Source: Selaginella moellendorffii (Eukaryota > Streptophyta > Lycopodiopsida > Selaginellales > Selaginellaceae). Taken from it: a stretch of 64,000 bases of DNA. The notes beneath the pieces are model-generated. The model had not been told where the DNA came from. It saw only the letters and a program-made list of their open reading frames with translations, and ran no database searches. The position numbers were made by a program, and so were the translations under genes. Below, piece by piece: positions 21,215-33,108 of the stretch; within the stretch, counting starts at the first letter, position 1, and each line of letters opens with the position of its first letter. Where the stretch lies: the NCBI RefSeq assembly GCF_000143415.4, contig NW_003314281.1, forward strand, positions 670,833 to 734,832. Direction: 5' to 3'.

Positions 21215-23186
21215 ATCTTTGGATCTATTTTATACAAAGCTCTTCTGCTCTTGTTAAGATTGATTCTTCCGCTTTGGGCATGAAGGAAAGGAACTCGCTC
21301 GTGACGTGCGGCACGTAAAGAATGTTTTTGGATCGTGTTTTTTCTCTTTGGTGTGGTGTATGTGTATGTTGAACATACATTTTTCAGTCAAAGCGAGATG
21401 TTCATTCCAGCAAGATGATCGAATGATAAATAACACAATAATATTATTATGAGAAAGGAAAGAGTAGACATCGCGTGCTGCCAAAGCTGATGTAAGAATC
21501 AAATTGCCCAGCAGGCATTCAGAAGCCTTGGAAAATACTCACTGAGATTTTGGGATCTGCTGTCAAAGAAAAGATTTTAAGGCTGACTTGAAAATCCTGC
21601 ACCATGAACCACCATTTCTTTTTGCAGAAGTTGGAACAATGTATGAAACCATTTGGTTGGTACTTCCATTCAAGCATAAAGCTGTGCCTCCTTCGTCGGC
21701 TTTAAATTGGTTTTCTTCTTATTCTTCTGGTTCTTGTCCAAGTTTTTTTGCAATTTTTCTATGTGGAAACACACTTTCTTTTCTTATGCCTCCAGAACAG
21801 ACCCCAAAAACATGTATTATTATTATGAATTTTCCTCGAGGATCCCAAAGAGCATACAAACGGCTTACCATGTGGTGAAGCTTGTCTCTTTCTGTTGCTT
21901 AGCAAAAAGATCACTGCTATTTTGTTTGTGTTTCATTTTCAAAGAAATGAAGTCGTGCGAAATATATCTTTTGCAATCCGTGCAAGAATCATTCTTGTTG
22001 ATTTTGGCAATAAAAATTTTTCATAGAAGTTTTGGCGCCCTTGGGGTTGGGGGTACAGAATAAGAGGAGAGGTGGAATGTTTAGAAAGATTCATGGATAT
22101 ATGCTTTGATGCTATGGGACGGACTCAAGCAGGGCCAGGAGTCAGCATCCATAGTTTTGTGTGGATACAGGTATCTTCTTCCCCAGGGGGCAGCAGTAGC
22201 TCTCAGTTGGTCCAGGTCTTATGAATGGTGGCATTAGTATTGGCATATAAAAAATGAAAAAGAAAGACATAGAAAATTTAGTATATTAAAAAGCTTGAGA
22301 ACTTCTTGGGAGGTGTGAAGAACCTGGAGGCAGTTAATGATTGAGTTAATGATGATAAATGCCCATTCCATCGATTCATCTCTCCAGACACTGTTGGATT
22401 GACATGAGAGATTTGATAATTCAGGACAGTAAATAGTTAGTTCTTTTGTATATAGAAAAGAAGGAAAATGGAGCTAAAATTTCCATGGAAACTTATCATT
22501 CAGCAGGAGCTTGGAATTGGTGTTAGCCCTGCAGTCTAGACTACGTAGGTGTTTGCTCTGACCTCTTGTTCTTGCCTTGCTCAGAGAGAAGCAAGAGCAT
22601 TAAAGAGTACAGGGAGATTCCTTTGTTGCTGCTGGATTGAATGGAAACAAAGAGGTGAGATATGATATAGGTATGCAAGTTTCTGATGCAGCGAGGTTAT
22701 ATTGCACGGTCTTTGTGTGTTTTTTTTTCTTTTCTAATGCTTATTAACAACACACACAAAAGTTGCAGCACTGAAAGGGAGTCTCTCTTATATTCACCTC
22801 TATGCAGTAATGGCTAGCTAGTGACAAGAATGGTACAAGAGGGTTTCCACCTGGGCTGATTCATGGGGCAGAGTTCCTAGCACTTTTGGATATGAGCATT
22901 CAAGTCATGGTATATTTATATTGATAATTGTGACAATGCATGCATTTGTTTTTCTTACCTGCAAGAATGCCACAATTAGGCACTTGAGGCTGACACTAAC
23001 AGCAGCAGCATGGAGTTACCTGCACTTCACTTCTGCTGGGTATCCAATTCTGTATTCAAGGGGATGAAAGCAACAAGGGCTAGTGGAAGAATAATTGTCT
23101 TTGTATTGCAGGCTTGTCTTTTATAGTACTTTTCTTCCTTTTCTTTTTTAACCAGTCAAAAGCTTGTCTTTGCAACAACAAATGGG

Positions 23187-23213
23187 GCAAAATGCCCTTA
23201 AGTGGCATTTTGC
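23187..23213. repeat. Short perfect inverted repeat (hairpin)
   Basis: GCAAAATGCC, a 7-base loop CTTAAGT, then GGCATTTTGC: a perfect 10-bp stem. The stem does not extend further, so it is too short for a typical plant microRNA precursor. Confidence 0.8.
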
Positions 23214-23658
23214 AGGGGTAGAGGCAGACTGTGATTTAGGACCCTCTTTGTGCATTGGCACATTTGCATTGAAATTACTTCCCTCCTCCTTAAAGCTAAA
23301 ACCGTACGTTTGGGAGCGCTTTCAGCAGCTCCAGTGGCCGTATATATAGAAGCTCTGTGCAGTGTGCGAAGATGGTAACAGCTTTTTGATTGATGGATTT
23401 GTTGACATTTTCTTTTTTCGTTTTCTTTTTTATTGCAGGGAGATTTTGAGTTTTTTTTTTCAGAAAACTCCCTTTCTTTTGCTGCGGAAGACAAATTAAA
23501 CAGTTTCCATTTTCAACAACCAGCAGCAGCTAGAGAAGACAAGGGTACATTTCTTCCTTGCATGACAGTACCAACGTGCAAAATAGGAATATGTACGGCC
23601 GTTGTCACTAAAGTATTTGAAACTGGCAGAAGATTTGGCACAAAATAATGTAAGCTAG

Positions 23659-23696
23659 CTCTCTCTCTCTCTCTCTCTCTCTTGTGTGTGTGTGTG
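23659..23696. repeat. Compound (CT)n(GT)n microsatellite
   Basis: A CT dinucleotide tract directly followed by a GT dinucleotide tract, without coding context. Confidence 0.9.
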
Positions 23697-24969
23697 ACTG
23701 ATATGCATTGGTGGGAATATATATCACTCGATCTGTTTCTTCCATGTGACAAGGTTACACTTCCTATGAGTCAGAAGGGCATTCAAGAACTTTCAAGGCT
23801 TGCAAATCTGGAGAGGTTAAGGTTCCTGCTAGGAAAATGACACTGGCACATGGCAACATTGCAAAGGCTTAAAATCAAGACAAGATCCTTGCAAACATAT
23901 GCCCATGTATACATAAATATATATACACGTATAATATATCTATGATTGCTGGGTCGAAGTGATTGACTTTTACCCAAGCTTCCAAGCTTGACTCACGAGT
24001 GCCCCTCAGTTTCTTATACTTTACACGACAAAACAGGATCTCATTCTTTTACTCGAGATTGGAATACTACAAGTCTTGATTGGGCTGGGCTGTGCCAGCC
24101 ATGGCCAAGTCTGCAGCAACACACAAGTAAGCATCACGTTTTGATCGAGACAAGCAGCTGGCTGGATCGTCTGGATGCGAAAACTCTACTTGCTGTCAAC
24201 CAAAAGATTTCTTATGGTCCACGGTTTAGCGACGATGACACTTGGCCCAGACATTGCGATGGAAAGTACCCTCAGCCCAGCCCACGCAATTTTCAAGCGC
24301 ATCAAAATCCAAGATAGTGAAATTCGTTTACAAGTCGCGAGAGCTTTTTCATTTCATGCGCGGTCAAAGTCTGGGCTGCTGCATGGTGACAAACAAGAAG
24401 AGAAAAAAAAGACGTAGAAAAGAGACATGGAGTTAAACTTCTCCTTTTGCAATTGGTGGTCCATTCAAAAGTTGTGATAGCGAAATGCAAAATCAGTCCT
24501 TGAGCATGAGCTCGCTCGTAGTTTATAGCACACAAGTGTTTCAAATAAAGAAAAGATTGGATGCATGGCTAATATGATATCCCGATATCAAACGTTTCTC
24601 CTCCAAACATTGTATGGCGGCACAAGTTGCCAAGGCCAGCTTTTTACGTTGTTACATTCCAAAGCGACCGCACAAGTTGCGTCTTGTGCCGTGTCTCTTT
24701 TGCAAGTGTTCGTCTCTCCGGTCTCACGGGTCTTTGATACAACAAGAAAAAGGAAAACCAAATTGCTCCATGGTGTGCAACGCAATTATTATATATTCTC
24801 CTCTTCCCAAGATACAAAAGCAGTGTCGCTGAATAGATCATATTTATATGGATTCATATATTCCTTCCATTGCCTTTGTTACGCAGGCGACAAGTATCAA
24901 GAATTATTATGGATCGGGAATATACGGCCAAAAGAACATAGAACAGAATGTGTGGAGAAAGCCATCTTG

Positions 24970-25026
24970 CTACGTGGGCGTTTGACGTGGCGCGTGACTC
25001 AGCACGTCAGTGAAGCATGCATGCAC
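24970..25026. promoter_or_regulatory. Cluster of ACGT (ABRE-like), TGACTCA and RY motifs
   Basis: Within about 55 bp occur TACGTGGG, GACGTGGC, TGACTCAGC, CACGTC and CATGCATGCA. These are the cores for bZIP factors (ABRE and GCN4-like) and for B3-domain ABI3/VP1 factors (RY). The density is well above chance by eye. No gene is recognised next to it, so its target is unknown. Confidence 0.35.
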
Positions 25027-28000
25027 ACGAGGCTCCCGAAATCTACCGAAATGGAATTGCCCAAGGGTGGCGGCCGTTCACTCTTCCGCACGATGCGCGT
25101 AGCCCTGTCTTCCTTGTAGGTATTTGGACGCATAAATGCCAATAGAATTGGCTGCTAGCTACAAAAAACGCAAAGAGGAACATTACAGAAAAGAAAAAAC
25201 ATTATTTTAAAATGTAGAAAATGTATATATTAAAAGATGACAAAAGTTTCTACCTAGTCGAGAACTGAGTACTCGTTTGTCTCATAATGCAGCAAGGCAG
25301 GCCGTCGAATTCAGAGGTTGAAGTAAGTACTGGTTCAGAATATGGCGGTGCTCGTAAATGGTATGATAGGACTCCCATATCTACTACGACTGCTTTTGTA
25401 TACTTTTTTTCTCTCGCTTTTCTCGCGGGCAATTAAGATTGTATTTACCCAGATGCGTCTTCTGGGCACGTATATATATATATATATCCCCTGTTGTATT
25501 TTCATATATCTACTTCTGGGTCGTATCCAATACAAAATGTAATGTAGATTCGACAGCTGCCACCACCCAAAATACTTTAGCACGTAAATCTGCTTCAATT
25601 CAAAGGGAGGCTTTTAGTAATTTGCTGTACTCCTTGTCTCGTGTTGCTGGGCAGTTTGTATACCTCGTCCTAGCGAGCGTCACTTGGCTTTCAAGTACTG
25701 GATTGTCCACCTTGTAAAGGGAGGAATTGGATTGTTTTACGTGGGAATTTGGAGAGGTTGAATCTTGCGTGCTTAGAGGTGTATTATCAAGTTTGGAATT
25801 TCTTGGTCGCTTGCAAGTTGCGAAGTCGGAGCGAAGGAACATAGGCCCCTCCATCTTGACAACCTGTGCAGAGCTGCGATGGATCATATAAATTGTAGAC
25901 ATGCCTCTGTCTGTCTCTCCGGAAAGTTTTGGGTCTTGTCTCTGATTGACAGGTATAGAATTTAAGTGGCTGCTGGGATAGTTTCGGTCGTTGATTGAGA
26001 GAGAAGAAGAAGAAGAAGAAGAAAACTGGTGGTCCAGTGCGAACCTCCTCGTTTGTATATGCATCAAAAAGATGAAGAAGCTGCATGCATTCAATATCAA
26101 CTTTCTCTTGTCAAGGCCAAGCAAAGCAAAGTTGTGGTGCTGGAACATAGGACCACAAGTGTGCTGCCACATTCATCTCCAATTGCCAGGAAGGGAAAAT
26201 CCACGGATCTTTCCATTTGCAGAGTTGCATGGTTTTGCAAAGTGTCTTTAGCTGGCTCGTCAATAGCATGGAAGACGAGATAGATGAGAGAGGAGGGGAC
26301 CTCCCTGGGCAGCACCACCACCACCACCTTGAGAAACCCTAAAGACATGGCAGCAATGATGTTGTTTTCATTCAAAGTGAGTGTCCACTCGTTCTTTCTT
26401 CCATGCAACTTCCTGGGTTGCCTTGCTACTACAAAAGTATTGCACCGACTAAAACCATGGCCTGTCGGTATGATTGTCATTGTTCCAACTGTATGCGCTG
26501 CAAAAATGCATAAACAAGCCAGCATCTGGCTTTTTGTTCTTTTTAATTTTGTCACTCTCTGGTTGCTTTAATAGAATTTAAGAGGAATATCAATCAAATG
26601 CTTGTATTTTGACCGTGATGCGGTGATAATGACACGAGTTTAGTGTCAACATACGTTGTTTAAGCCACCCAAGGCTATCGTGAGCAGGTTGACAATCTCC
26701 TACGTACATACAACTTTCAAAAAATTTAAGAACCCTGTTCATAATATGGTTTAGAGCTGTGGTGTCGACACAGATGCCAACACCAAGAGTTTGCAACTAA
26801 ATGTATAGTTGATGGAGAGATGAAATATCTCAGATTTGAGATATTATTTATCTAGAGACCCGCTAATTTGGTTTGTTTGTACGCGAAAGAATATTATGGT
26901 GGCTGTGGGTTTGATATTGGAAAATCGACCCTACATTAGCTTGACCTTTGGTTGAAATCCCACACATTGACTTTTTGACCACAGTGCAAAAACTTTTTTT
27001 ATATAAAGAGCAAAGTAGAGTGTCGGTGAAAGTCATACCAGTCCACTCCACGAGTGGTAGAACCTGATAGTAAAAAAACAAAACCTCTCCATTGAACAAA
27101 AGTCATTCCATGTGGAATCCAGCCATCAAAGGTCCAGAGGTGATTCCTTTTTAATTTATAAATTATATTATTTACAAATATTGCCAAAATCAAGCTTTTT
27201 AATAAAAACTCGATCTTTTGTTATATATAACCAAAGCTGTCAACATTCTCTCCTCTTCCATTCCGCCTGCCACAAGTGTTCTTGCAAAAGATTCTGGACC
27301 ACACTGTTGTGTCCCTCTGGGCTGGCATGCTAACAAAAGGCAAAATAAAAATGAGAAAAACAAAGCTTTGGGCATTCAATCAAACACGATTATAAACCAA
27401 AACCACACCTTTATATTTCTATTTCTTCTGCGTACCATGGTTGTGGGGTCCGTTTATACTGCTTTGCTTAAGAAGGAACTTCCCTCTTTCTCTGTTGGGT
27501 GTATAGTGGTCGGTCGCATCTCATGATAAAAATTCTCCTAGGCTGGGCTTCTTTCCTCACAAATTTTATATACATGTGTGCGTGAGGAGACGAGGTTGAT
27601 ATTCTCCTTGCGAAGAAAAGTATATGGCATCTCCAGTTGAATGGCCTCTCAAGCCAAGTAAGAGATAAGTTCTTAAGGGTATGGTCACTTCCCCAGCAAA
27701 AGAACCACCGAGAAAAAGCAAAGCATGTTTTAAGCCTCGCGCTTAAAGGGGTTAAAGTGCTGCGGCGAGGGAATTTCACGCTGGGTGATTTCACACGGGT
27801 GCTCGCCACACGGAATATCCGCTTACCTGACGGCGGAGATCGTCTCCGCTTTGATATATATACACTCGTGCATATGTTGCTGTTCTTCCAGTTCTTTGCC
27901 TTGTTTTCTCGTTGTTTCTCCTGAGCGCGCGGCCCGCGATCTACTGCAAAAGCGAAAGCGAGCGAGGGAAGTGAGTGAGAGAGCCTGGCGAGGAAAGGAG

Positions 28001-28338
28001 AGAAGGAAAACGTCTTCCTGTGAAGGAGGAAGGAACGAAAGGAAATGCGCCTGTGTTACTTACCTCTATTGTCTCCGGGAGAGCTTTGATAAGATCATCA
28101 TCATCACCCAGCGCAGAAAGCCTAGCTAGATAGCTGGTTTCCCCGAGATCGTGTGTCACAAGGCAACTTATTGACCAGGCCGAGTTCTTGGAGCGGGTGT
28201 CCAGGTGTACCAGGGCGCACAAACTCCTGTGTAGAACATAACAAGCCTGCCGTCATTTCTAGATGATCCGTATAGAGACAACTTACTTCCCCCATTGCTG
28301 ACTCGTCCACCATTCTTCTCAGCTTCTCGATCTTGTGT

Positions 28339-28424
28339 ATGGATCACCACCACTACTGTTGATGCTCTTCTCGCGGCTCAATCACCACCAGCGACGTCGG
28401 TCGTCTAGATCCTGCGAATTCTAG
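28339..28424 (+). promoter_or_regulatory. Two upstream ORFs before KANADI
   Basis: uORF1 at 28339-28362 encodes MDHHHYC. uORF2 at 28362-28424 encodes 20 residues beginning MLFSRLNHHQ. They overlap as TGATG, so the stop of the first contains the A of the second start codon. The main ATG follows 48 bp later. If the transcript includes them, they could dampen or gate translation. A 5' leader intron could remove them. Confidence 0.4.
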
Positions 28425-28472
28425 TTCACTGCTTTCACGTCCAGTGAAGCATCATCATTCATACTCGTTCCC

Positions 28473-30538
28473 ATGGAGATTTCCAATGCGGCAGCAGCAC
28501 CAGCGCTCTTGCTCCCTGACTTGTCTTTGCAGATTAGTCCGCCGTGTTCCACAAGCAAAGCAGCACCGAGCCCAGCGGCTTCCAGTGGCCTCACGGACCA
28601 CCAGCTCTGGACCACCACCAGACCTTTGTCTTCCTCCTCCGGAACTGTAGAGCTCAGCAAGAGTAGTCCACCGAGGAGCAGCATCAACAGTGCAGCTAGC
28701 AGCAGCCTCGCCAGTGACAACTCCTCCAGCAATTCTTCCGGGGGAGAGACTTCCATCCAGCTATCGTTGGGAAGTCGCTACTTCAACGCCTTGGGAGGAG
28801 CTGACAAGAATAGACCAGTAGGGGCCGATGACGCCGAAAGGAAGCCTTCCAAGGTGCCGCTTTTCGGAGAAGATCGCTCGTTTTCCAGCCGCCTCGACTC
28901 GACGGACTCCAAGGCCGAGCAGCACAAGGCGAGCTTTGTCCAGTTTTCTTCGTCTTGTTCAACAAGCCACCACCATCGGCAGCAGCAGCTGCAGCAAGTG
29001 CTCCAAAGATACTCGTCCCCGGCAATGATGAACTTGTATCAGAGCGGCTTCTCCAGCGTCAGGATGAGCAATGGTGCGGTGGCGCCGCCGCCGCCGACGA
29101 CGACGACGACGACGAGAGATGGCAGCTTGAGTGCCTTGTTTGATGCAAGCTCTTCCTCTTGCGGTAGCAGCGTCCCGACCCCTTTGATTGCTGGCAATGC
29201 AGCGACTTCCAGCCTCCGATCCAGATATATCTCCAAGTTTCCAGTCAAAAGGAATGTCCGAGCTCCCCGGATGCGATGGACGAGCACCCTCCATGCGCAT
29301 TTCGTTCACGCGGTGGAGCTTCTCGGGGGACATGAGAGTAAGTTTTCAGTTTCGATCGATTGCCGGTCACTTTTGTTATTTGTCCGAGTTTCCTGGTCTC
29401 AATTCTGGAGTCTAGTCATTCACTGCCTGGGTGATGTAAAAAGCTCACGTCTTGTTTGTCTATCCTGCAGGAGCAACTCCCAAATCAGTCTTGGAGCTTA
29501 TGAACGTCAAAGATCTCACCTTGGCACACGTCAAGAGCCATCTACAGGTGAGTCGCTCCCCCTTTCCTCACGGCACTGTGCGTGGTTGGATCATCACAGC
29601 TACCAGTTGAAATTTCCACCTCGAAATCCATGTAGAAAACTCCGAACTTGGCTCGTTCCTCCTCCTGAGCTCTTGAATTTGTTTGACAGCTCCATCCAAG
29701 AACACCGACTGTAGTCTCGATTTCATGTCACGTAGTAGCTATCGTTTCTTGTCTTGCTGAGACTATCCCACTGCATATCCCGCCCCATGTGAAGCATTAC
29801 TGTCCTACAGTGAAAAGCCATATGCTGATTAGTTTACGAAATCCCGGAATGCAGATGTACCGCACGGTGAAGACCACTGATAAATCAGCTTCCACGGGTG
29901 AGTAGTCCGCCAATCCTCCAGAAAGAGAAGAAGCGAAGCCCTCGAAAGAAAATATGTAGAAGCCTCCAGATTGTTTGCTGCAGTCTGTCTCACTGTGTCT
30001 TTCCATGTCTCTCAGATCATGTGTCGTCCGTGGAGATGAGAAAGATGGATGATCCCAAGCTCATGCAGTGGAAGCCCGAGGCTGTCCAACCCAGATACAG
30101 TGACGAGCCGGCTCTTCAAAGTCGATGTCCAAGGTAAAAAGCCGTCTTTTGAGCTCGCAAGTGACCGAGAAACATACTGATGCCGCTTTGCTGCTCACAG
30201 ATCGCAGGAAGTCGTACCGCGGCCGAGCTTCAGCGATGGTCTGTGGCAGCAACATATGAAGCAGACGTCTCATGTACGTTGTTGCTGTCTCTTCGGGCTT
30301 AACATCTTTTTGATGACGGCTTCACTTTTCTCTTTCTCAGGGTGCGATGAAGATTGAGGACGGCCTCCAGCAGCGACAGTTTAGTGCAACGACGCTTTCC
30401 CAGCTCATGTCCTCTCGCATGAGCCACATGATTCCCAAGGTCCCCAGCCTGGAGTTCACACTTGGAAGGCCCGGGTACCACTTGGCAGAGCATTCGGAAG
30501 CTCCGCCACCACAAGAACTGCTGCTGCTAAGGTGCTAG
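28473..30538 (+). CDS. KAN: KANADI GARP-family transcription factor
   Basis: A nuclear MYB-like (GARP) regulator; in seed plants KANADI sets abaxial leaf identity and vascular pattern and acts mainly as a repressor. Six inferred exons (28473-29337, 29471-29547, 29855-29897, 30016-30133, 30201-30273, 30341-30538) join exactly to 457 residues. The N-terminus is Ser-rich with a IQLSLG motif. The GARP domain begins [20 protein letters not shown] and continues across an intron through [20 protein letters not shown] to [16 protein letters not shown], which is diagnostic for KANADI. The C-terminus keeps the conserved [10 protein letters not shown] and ends LLLLRC. A long gene-poor upstream region and two uORFs suggest complex control. 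Confidence 0.95.
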
Positions 30539-31119
30539 CTCTCCAGAATTTTCTTGAACTTTTCCCCCCTTTTTCTTGTTTTGTTTTCGCCGGCACCGAT
30601 TCTGTAACTCGCTCGACAGCTCCTGTACAAAAGCGGATATTCTTTGATTAGCAAAGAAAAAAGCAAGAGGCTCTGCTAAGTAGATGTTAAGCTTAAGTCC
30701 CAGTTAATGTATTTTCACCTTTTTTTTGGCTTGCGAGTGTCGATTGCCACCGATAAATCTCTCTGCGGGACAGAGGAGCAATACAAACGCTAGCTCCAAG
30801 ATAGCATTGTCTCCTGTAAACCAAACCACGCTGGGCTCACAGCAATCGATAAAGCCATATCAAGCAAGATATCTGATTCATGATAAGACTAAAACAAGAT
30901 ACAAAACTCATGGTTATGGCTAACATACCCCGTCAACGTGGTGGCATGATCACTCGCAACACCTAAAGCACGCAAGAGCTCTGTACAGTTCACTCATTAG
31001 ACGCTCATTGTGAAAAGCCAGAGAATGAAACCAGAAAGAGGCAAACAAACGAAAGAAGAAAAAAAAAAGAACGATAAAGTACAAGCAAGCCACTTACCGG
31101 TGAGACCTTGCAAATATCT
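30539..31119. other. Convergent intergenic region, KANADI and CHERP-like 3' ends
   Basis: Both flanking genes end here, so it should hold their 3' untranslated regions. No further gene is seen. Confidence 0.5.
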
Positions 31120-33055
31120 TTATCGTGCTGCCGCTGCTCTCGCACTCAGAGAGGTATGGTAGTTTGTCCTCCGCTGCTTCCTGTACGACGTGTAGACATC
31201 ATCATACTGCGTGGCCTCGTTTGGATCCGCGGCTGCCCCGAGTCCCAACCTTCCGGTGGATGTCATTCCCGGTCTGTGTTCCAGACTTCCATCCGGCAAA
31301 GTTCCTGTCTGTGGATCGACTTGTTGCATCTGAGGCGGTGGAGGAATTCGAGCACCACCGCTGCCTGCTCCCTCGTCGTCTGAGTCCCCTGACGGCTTAT
31401 ACTTCCCGGCTAGAGGATCAGGCTCTCCGATCTCCTTGAAAAACTTCGAAACTCGGTCCATGATGTGTGACTCCGACGTCGCGGATGACGGTATGATAGT
31501 CGGGATGTCCAGCGGGCTGAGAGGGGAGTATGGAACGCCGCTTCCGATTTGCATCTTCCGGACCATGCCTGGAATTAGTCCCGGTGGAAAAAACGGATAC
31601 GGAGCTTGCTCTGCCCGGCCTGCTGGCTGTTGCGTCTGTGTACTTGGAGCTTGTGCAGCAAGAAACGGAGCCAAGGCTGGAAAGAGCGAAGCAACTGAAG
31701 GGCTTTGTGGAGGAGCTGGAAAGCTGGCAGCACTCGACTGTAGCTGATGATCCTCATCCCTCTCTGGTTCTGGCGGCGGCAATGTTTTCTCTCCGTATCG
31801 TCCACCAGCTGCTGCAAGTATCGAAGATACATTTTAGCTCCACGAAAACGAAAAACCAGCAAACTTACTTGAGTCAAATCTCATCTCTTTGTCGAGAGAA
31901 TAAACAGTATCTGGATCGTAAACCTCCTTGGTACGCCAAAACTGTAGCATCTTCTCCACCTGTTCGCGTTCGGCGTCATTCACCCGAGGATTTTGGTAGA
32001 TTGCCACCAGGATGGAGCTTAAAACAGGACGAAAAGCCAGTGCTACGCCGTCGAGCTCTTTGGTGTTGAGTCGAGACTGCAAGCTGTGAGAAAAGAATCG
32101 CGATTATCAACCAAAAGAAGAAAAGGAGAGAACAAAAAAAGAGAGCTTTGTACCTGCTGAAGAGAATGTCGTTGACAAGGTACAAGATGTTCATCTGGCT
32201 GTCAACGTTACCATCGGATTTAGTCACTCTGTCTCGAAGAACTTCCACCAGCGTGGGAGCAAAAGTCGACCTTTGCACAAACCAGTTCCTAGCGTTCTTG
32301 ATAGCCTCTTTAGTCCCGGACAAGTTATCCAGCAAACCATGCAACTCCGCCACCATCTCCGAGCTGATGATCTGCGTAGCAGCAGTAGCCAATGCTGGAT
32401 CGAAAAACTGCTGCTGGGGGTGATGCATGACCGGGGGAGCAGAAGCGGCGGCGGCCAGATCAAAAAACGCTGGGAAGGAACTCGCAGCCGCCGCCGCTGA
32501 TGGTGGTGGCGGAGGTGGCGGAGGCGGCGGAGTGATCCCAGCAGGAACTCCTATAGCCTGGTTCACCATGTTGAGAGCTGGATTGAAAGCCACGAGGTGG
32601 GGGTTGATCGTGATCCAGAGCTTGTACTGGTAGTAGCTATGGCCATCGGCTCCAAACAAGAACGCGTAGTCTGGATTCTCCTTTTGCTTCTCTTTCATCA
32701 GTGCCTCAAAGCCGGGACCGTTCTTGACATAGAACTCCACAAGCTTGTCGATGCGCTTGTGGAGCTCGGAGTCCTGCGGTGGAGGAACGGGCGTTGGCGG
32801 CATCTCCCAGGGATTGAAGAAGCTGTTGTGAGCGATCGGAGGAGGAGGAGGCGGAGGAGGAGGAGGCGCCGCCGCGGCGGTGGCAATGTAGGGAGGAAAC
32901 GGTTGCTGCGAGACGTACCCGTATTGGAAATGCGGTGGCGCTGGAAGCGATCTAAACGGCTGCTGCGCTGCGACTGGGGATTGCTGCGGCGGTGCCACGA
33001 ATTGCTGCTGCTGCTGTGGCGCCATCCCCGCGCCTCCAAAGAACTGGCCTTCCAT
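31120..33055 (-). CDS. SURP and CID domain splicing protein, CHERP-like
   Basis: A predicted nuclear pre-mRNA processing factor. Three inferred exons start at 33055 (first exon to about 32154, second from 32083, third from about 31820), giving roughly 590 residues. The N-terminus is Gln/Pro-rich with a long proline run. A SURP (SWAP) domain follows: [20 protein letters not shown], then NPDYAFLFG and YYQYKLW. A CID (RPR) domain that could bind the polymerase II tail starts near [20 protein letters not shown] and includes [17 protein letters not shown]. This SURP plus CID order matches human CHERP and its plant homologues, which associate with the U2 snRNP. The start lies about 53 bp from the start of the divergent PPR gene. 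Confidence 0.88.
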
Positions 33056-33108
33056 CGCGAGGGAGAAATTAGGGTTCTTGATTTTAGGGCTCTTGGCTAG
33101 GATGATTG

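Larger units (their letters stand above)
21215..28338. other. Long region without recognisable genes
   Basis: About 7 kb, with only scattered open frames up to 190 codons that show no family motif. It contains a short perfect hairpin at 23187-23213, a (CT)n(GT)n microsatellite at 23659-23696, a cluster of ACGT and RY elements near 24970-25025, and a TATA-like run (TGATATATATACAC) at about 27850, upstream of KANADI. In a genome that is otherwise compact here, this space may be regulatory DNA for KANADI or hold untranslated RNAs or old repeats. Confidence 0.5.

Noticed and set aside
23187-23213. MicroRNA precursor
   Set aside because: The stem is only 10 bp and does not extend, well below a plant miRNA hairpin; no known miRNA sequence was recognised.
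24565-25119. Plus-strand open frame of 184 codons
   Set aside because: Composition changes abruptly along the frame and its end covers the ACGT/RY element cluster; looks non-coding.
25600-26172. Minus-strand open frame of 190 codons
   Set aside because: Low-complexity Ser run, no domain, no homologous pattern and no splice structure; overlaps other equally plausible frames. Likely chance.
26097-26555. Minus-strand open frame of 152 codons
   Set aside because: No recognisable motif and no support from composition or flanking signals.
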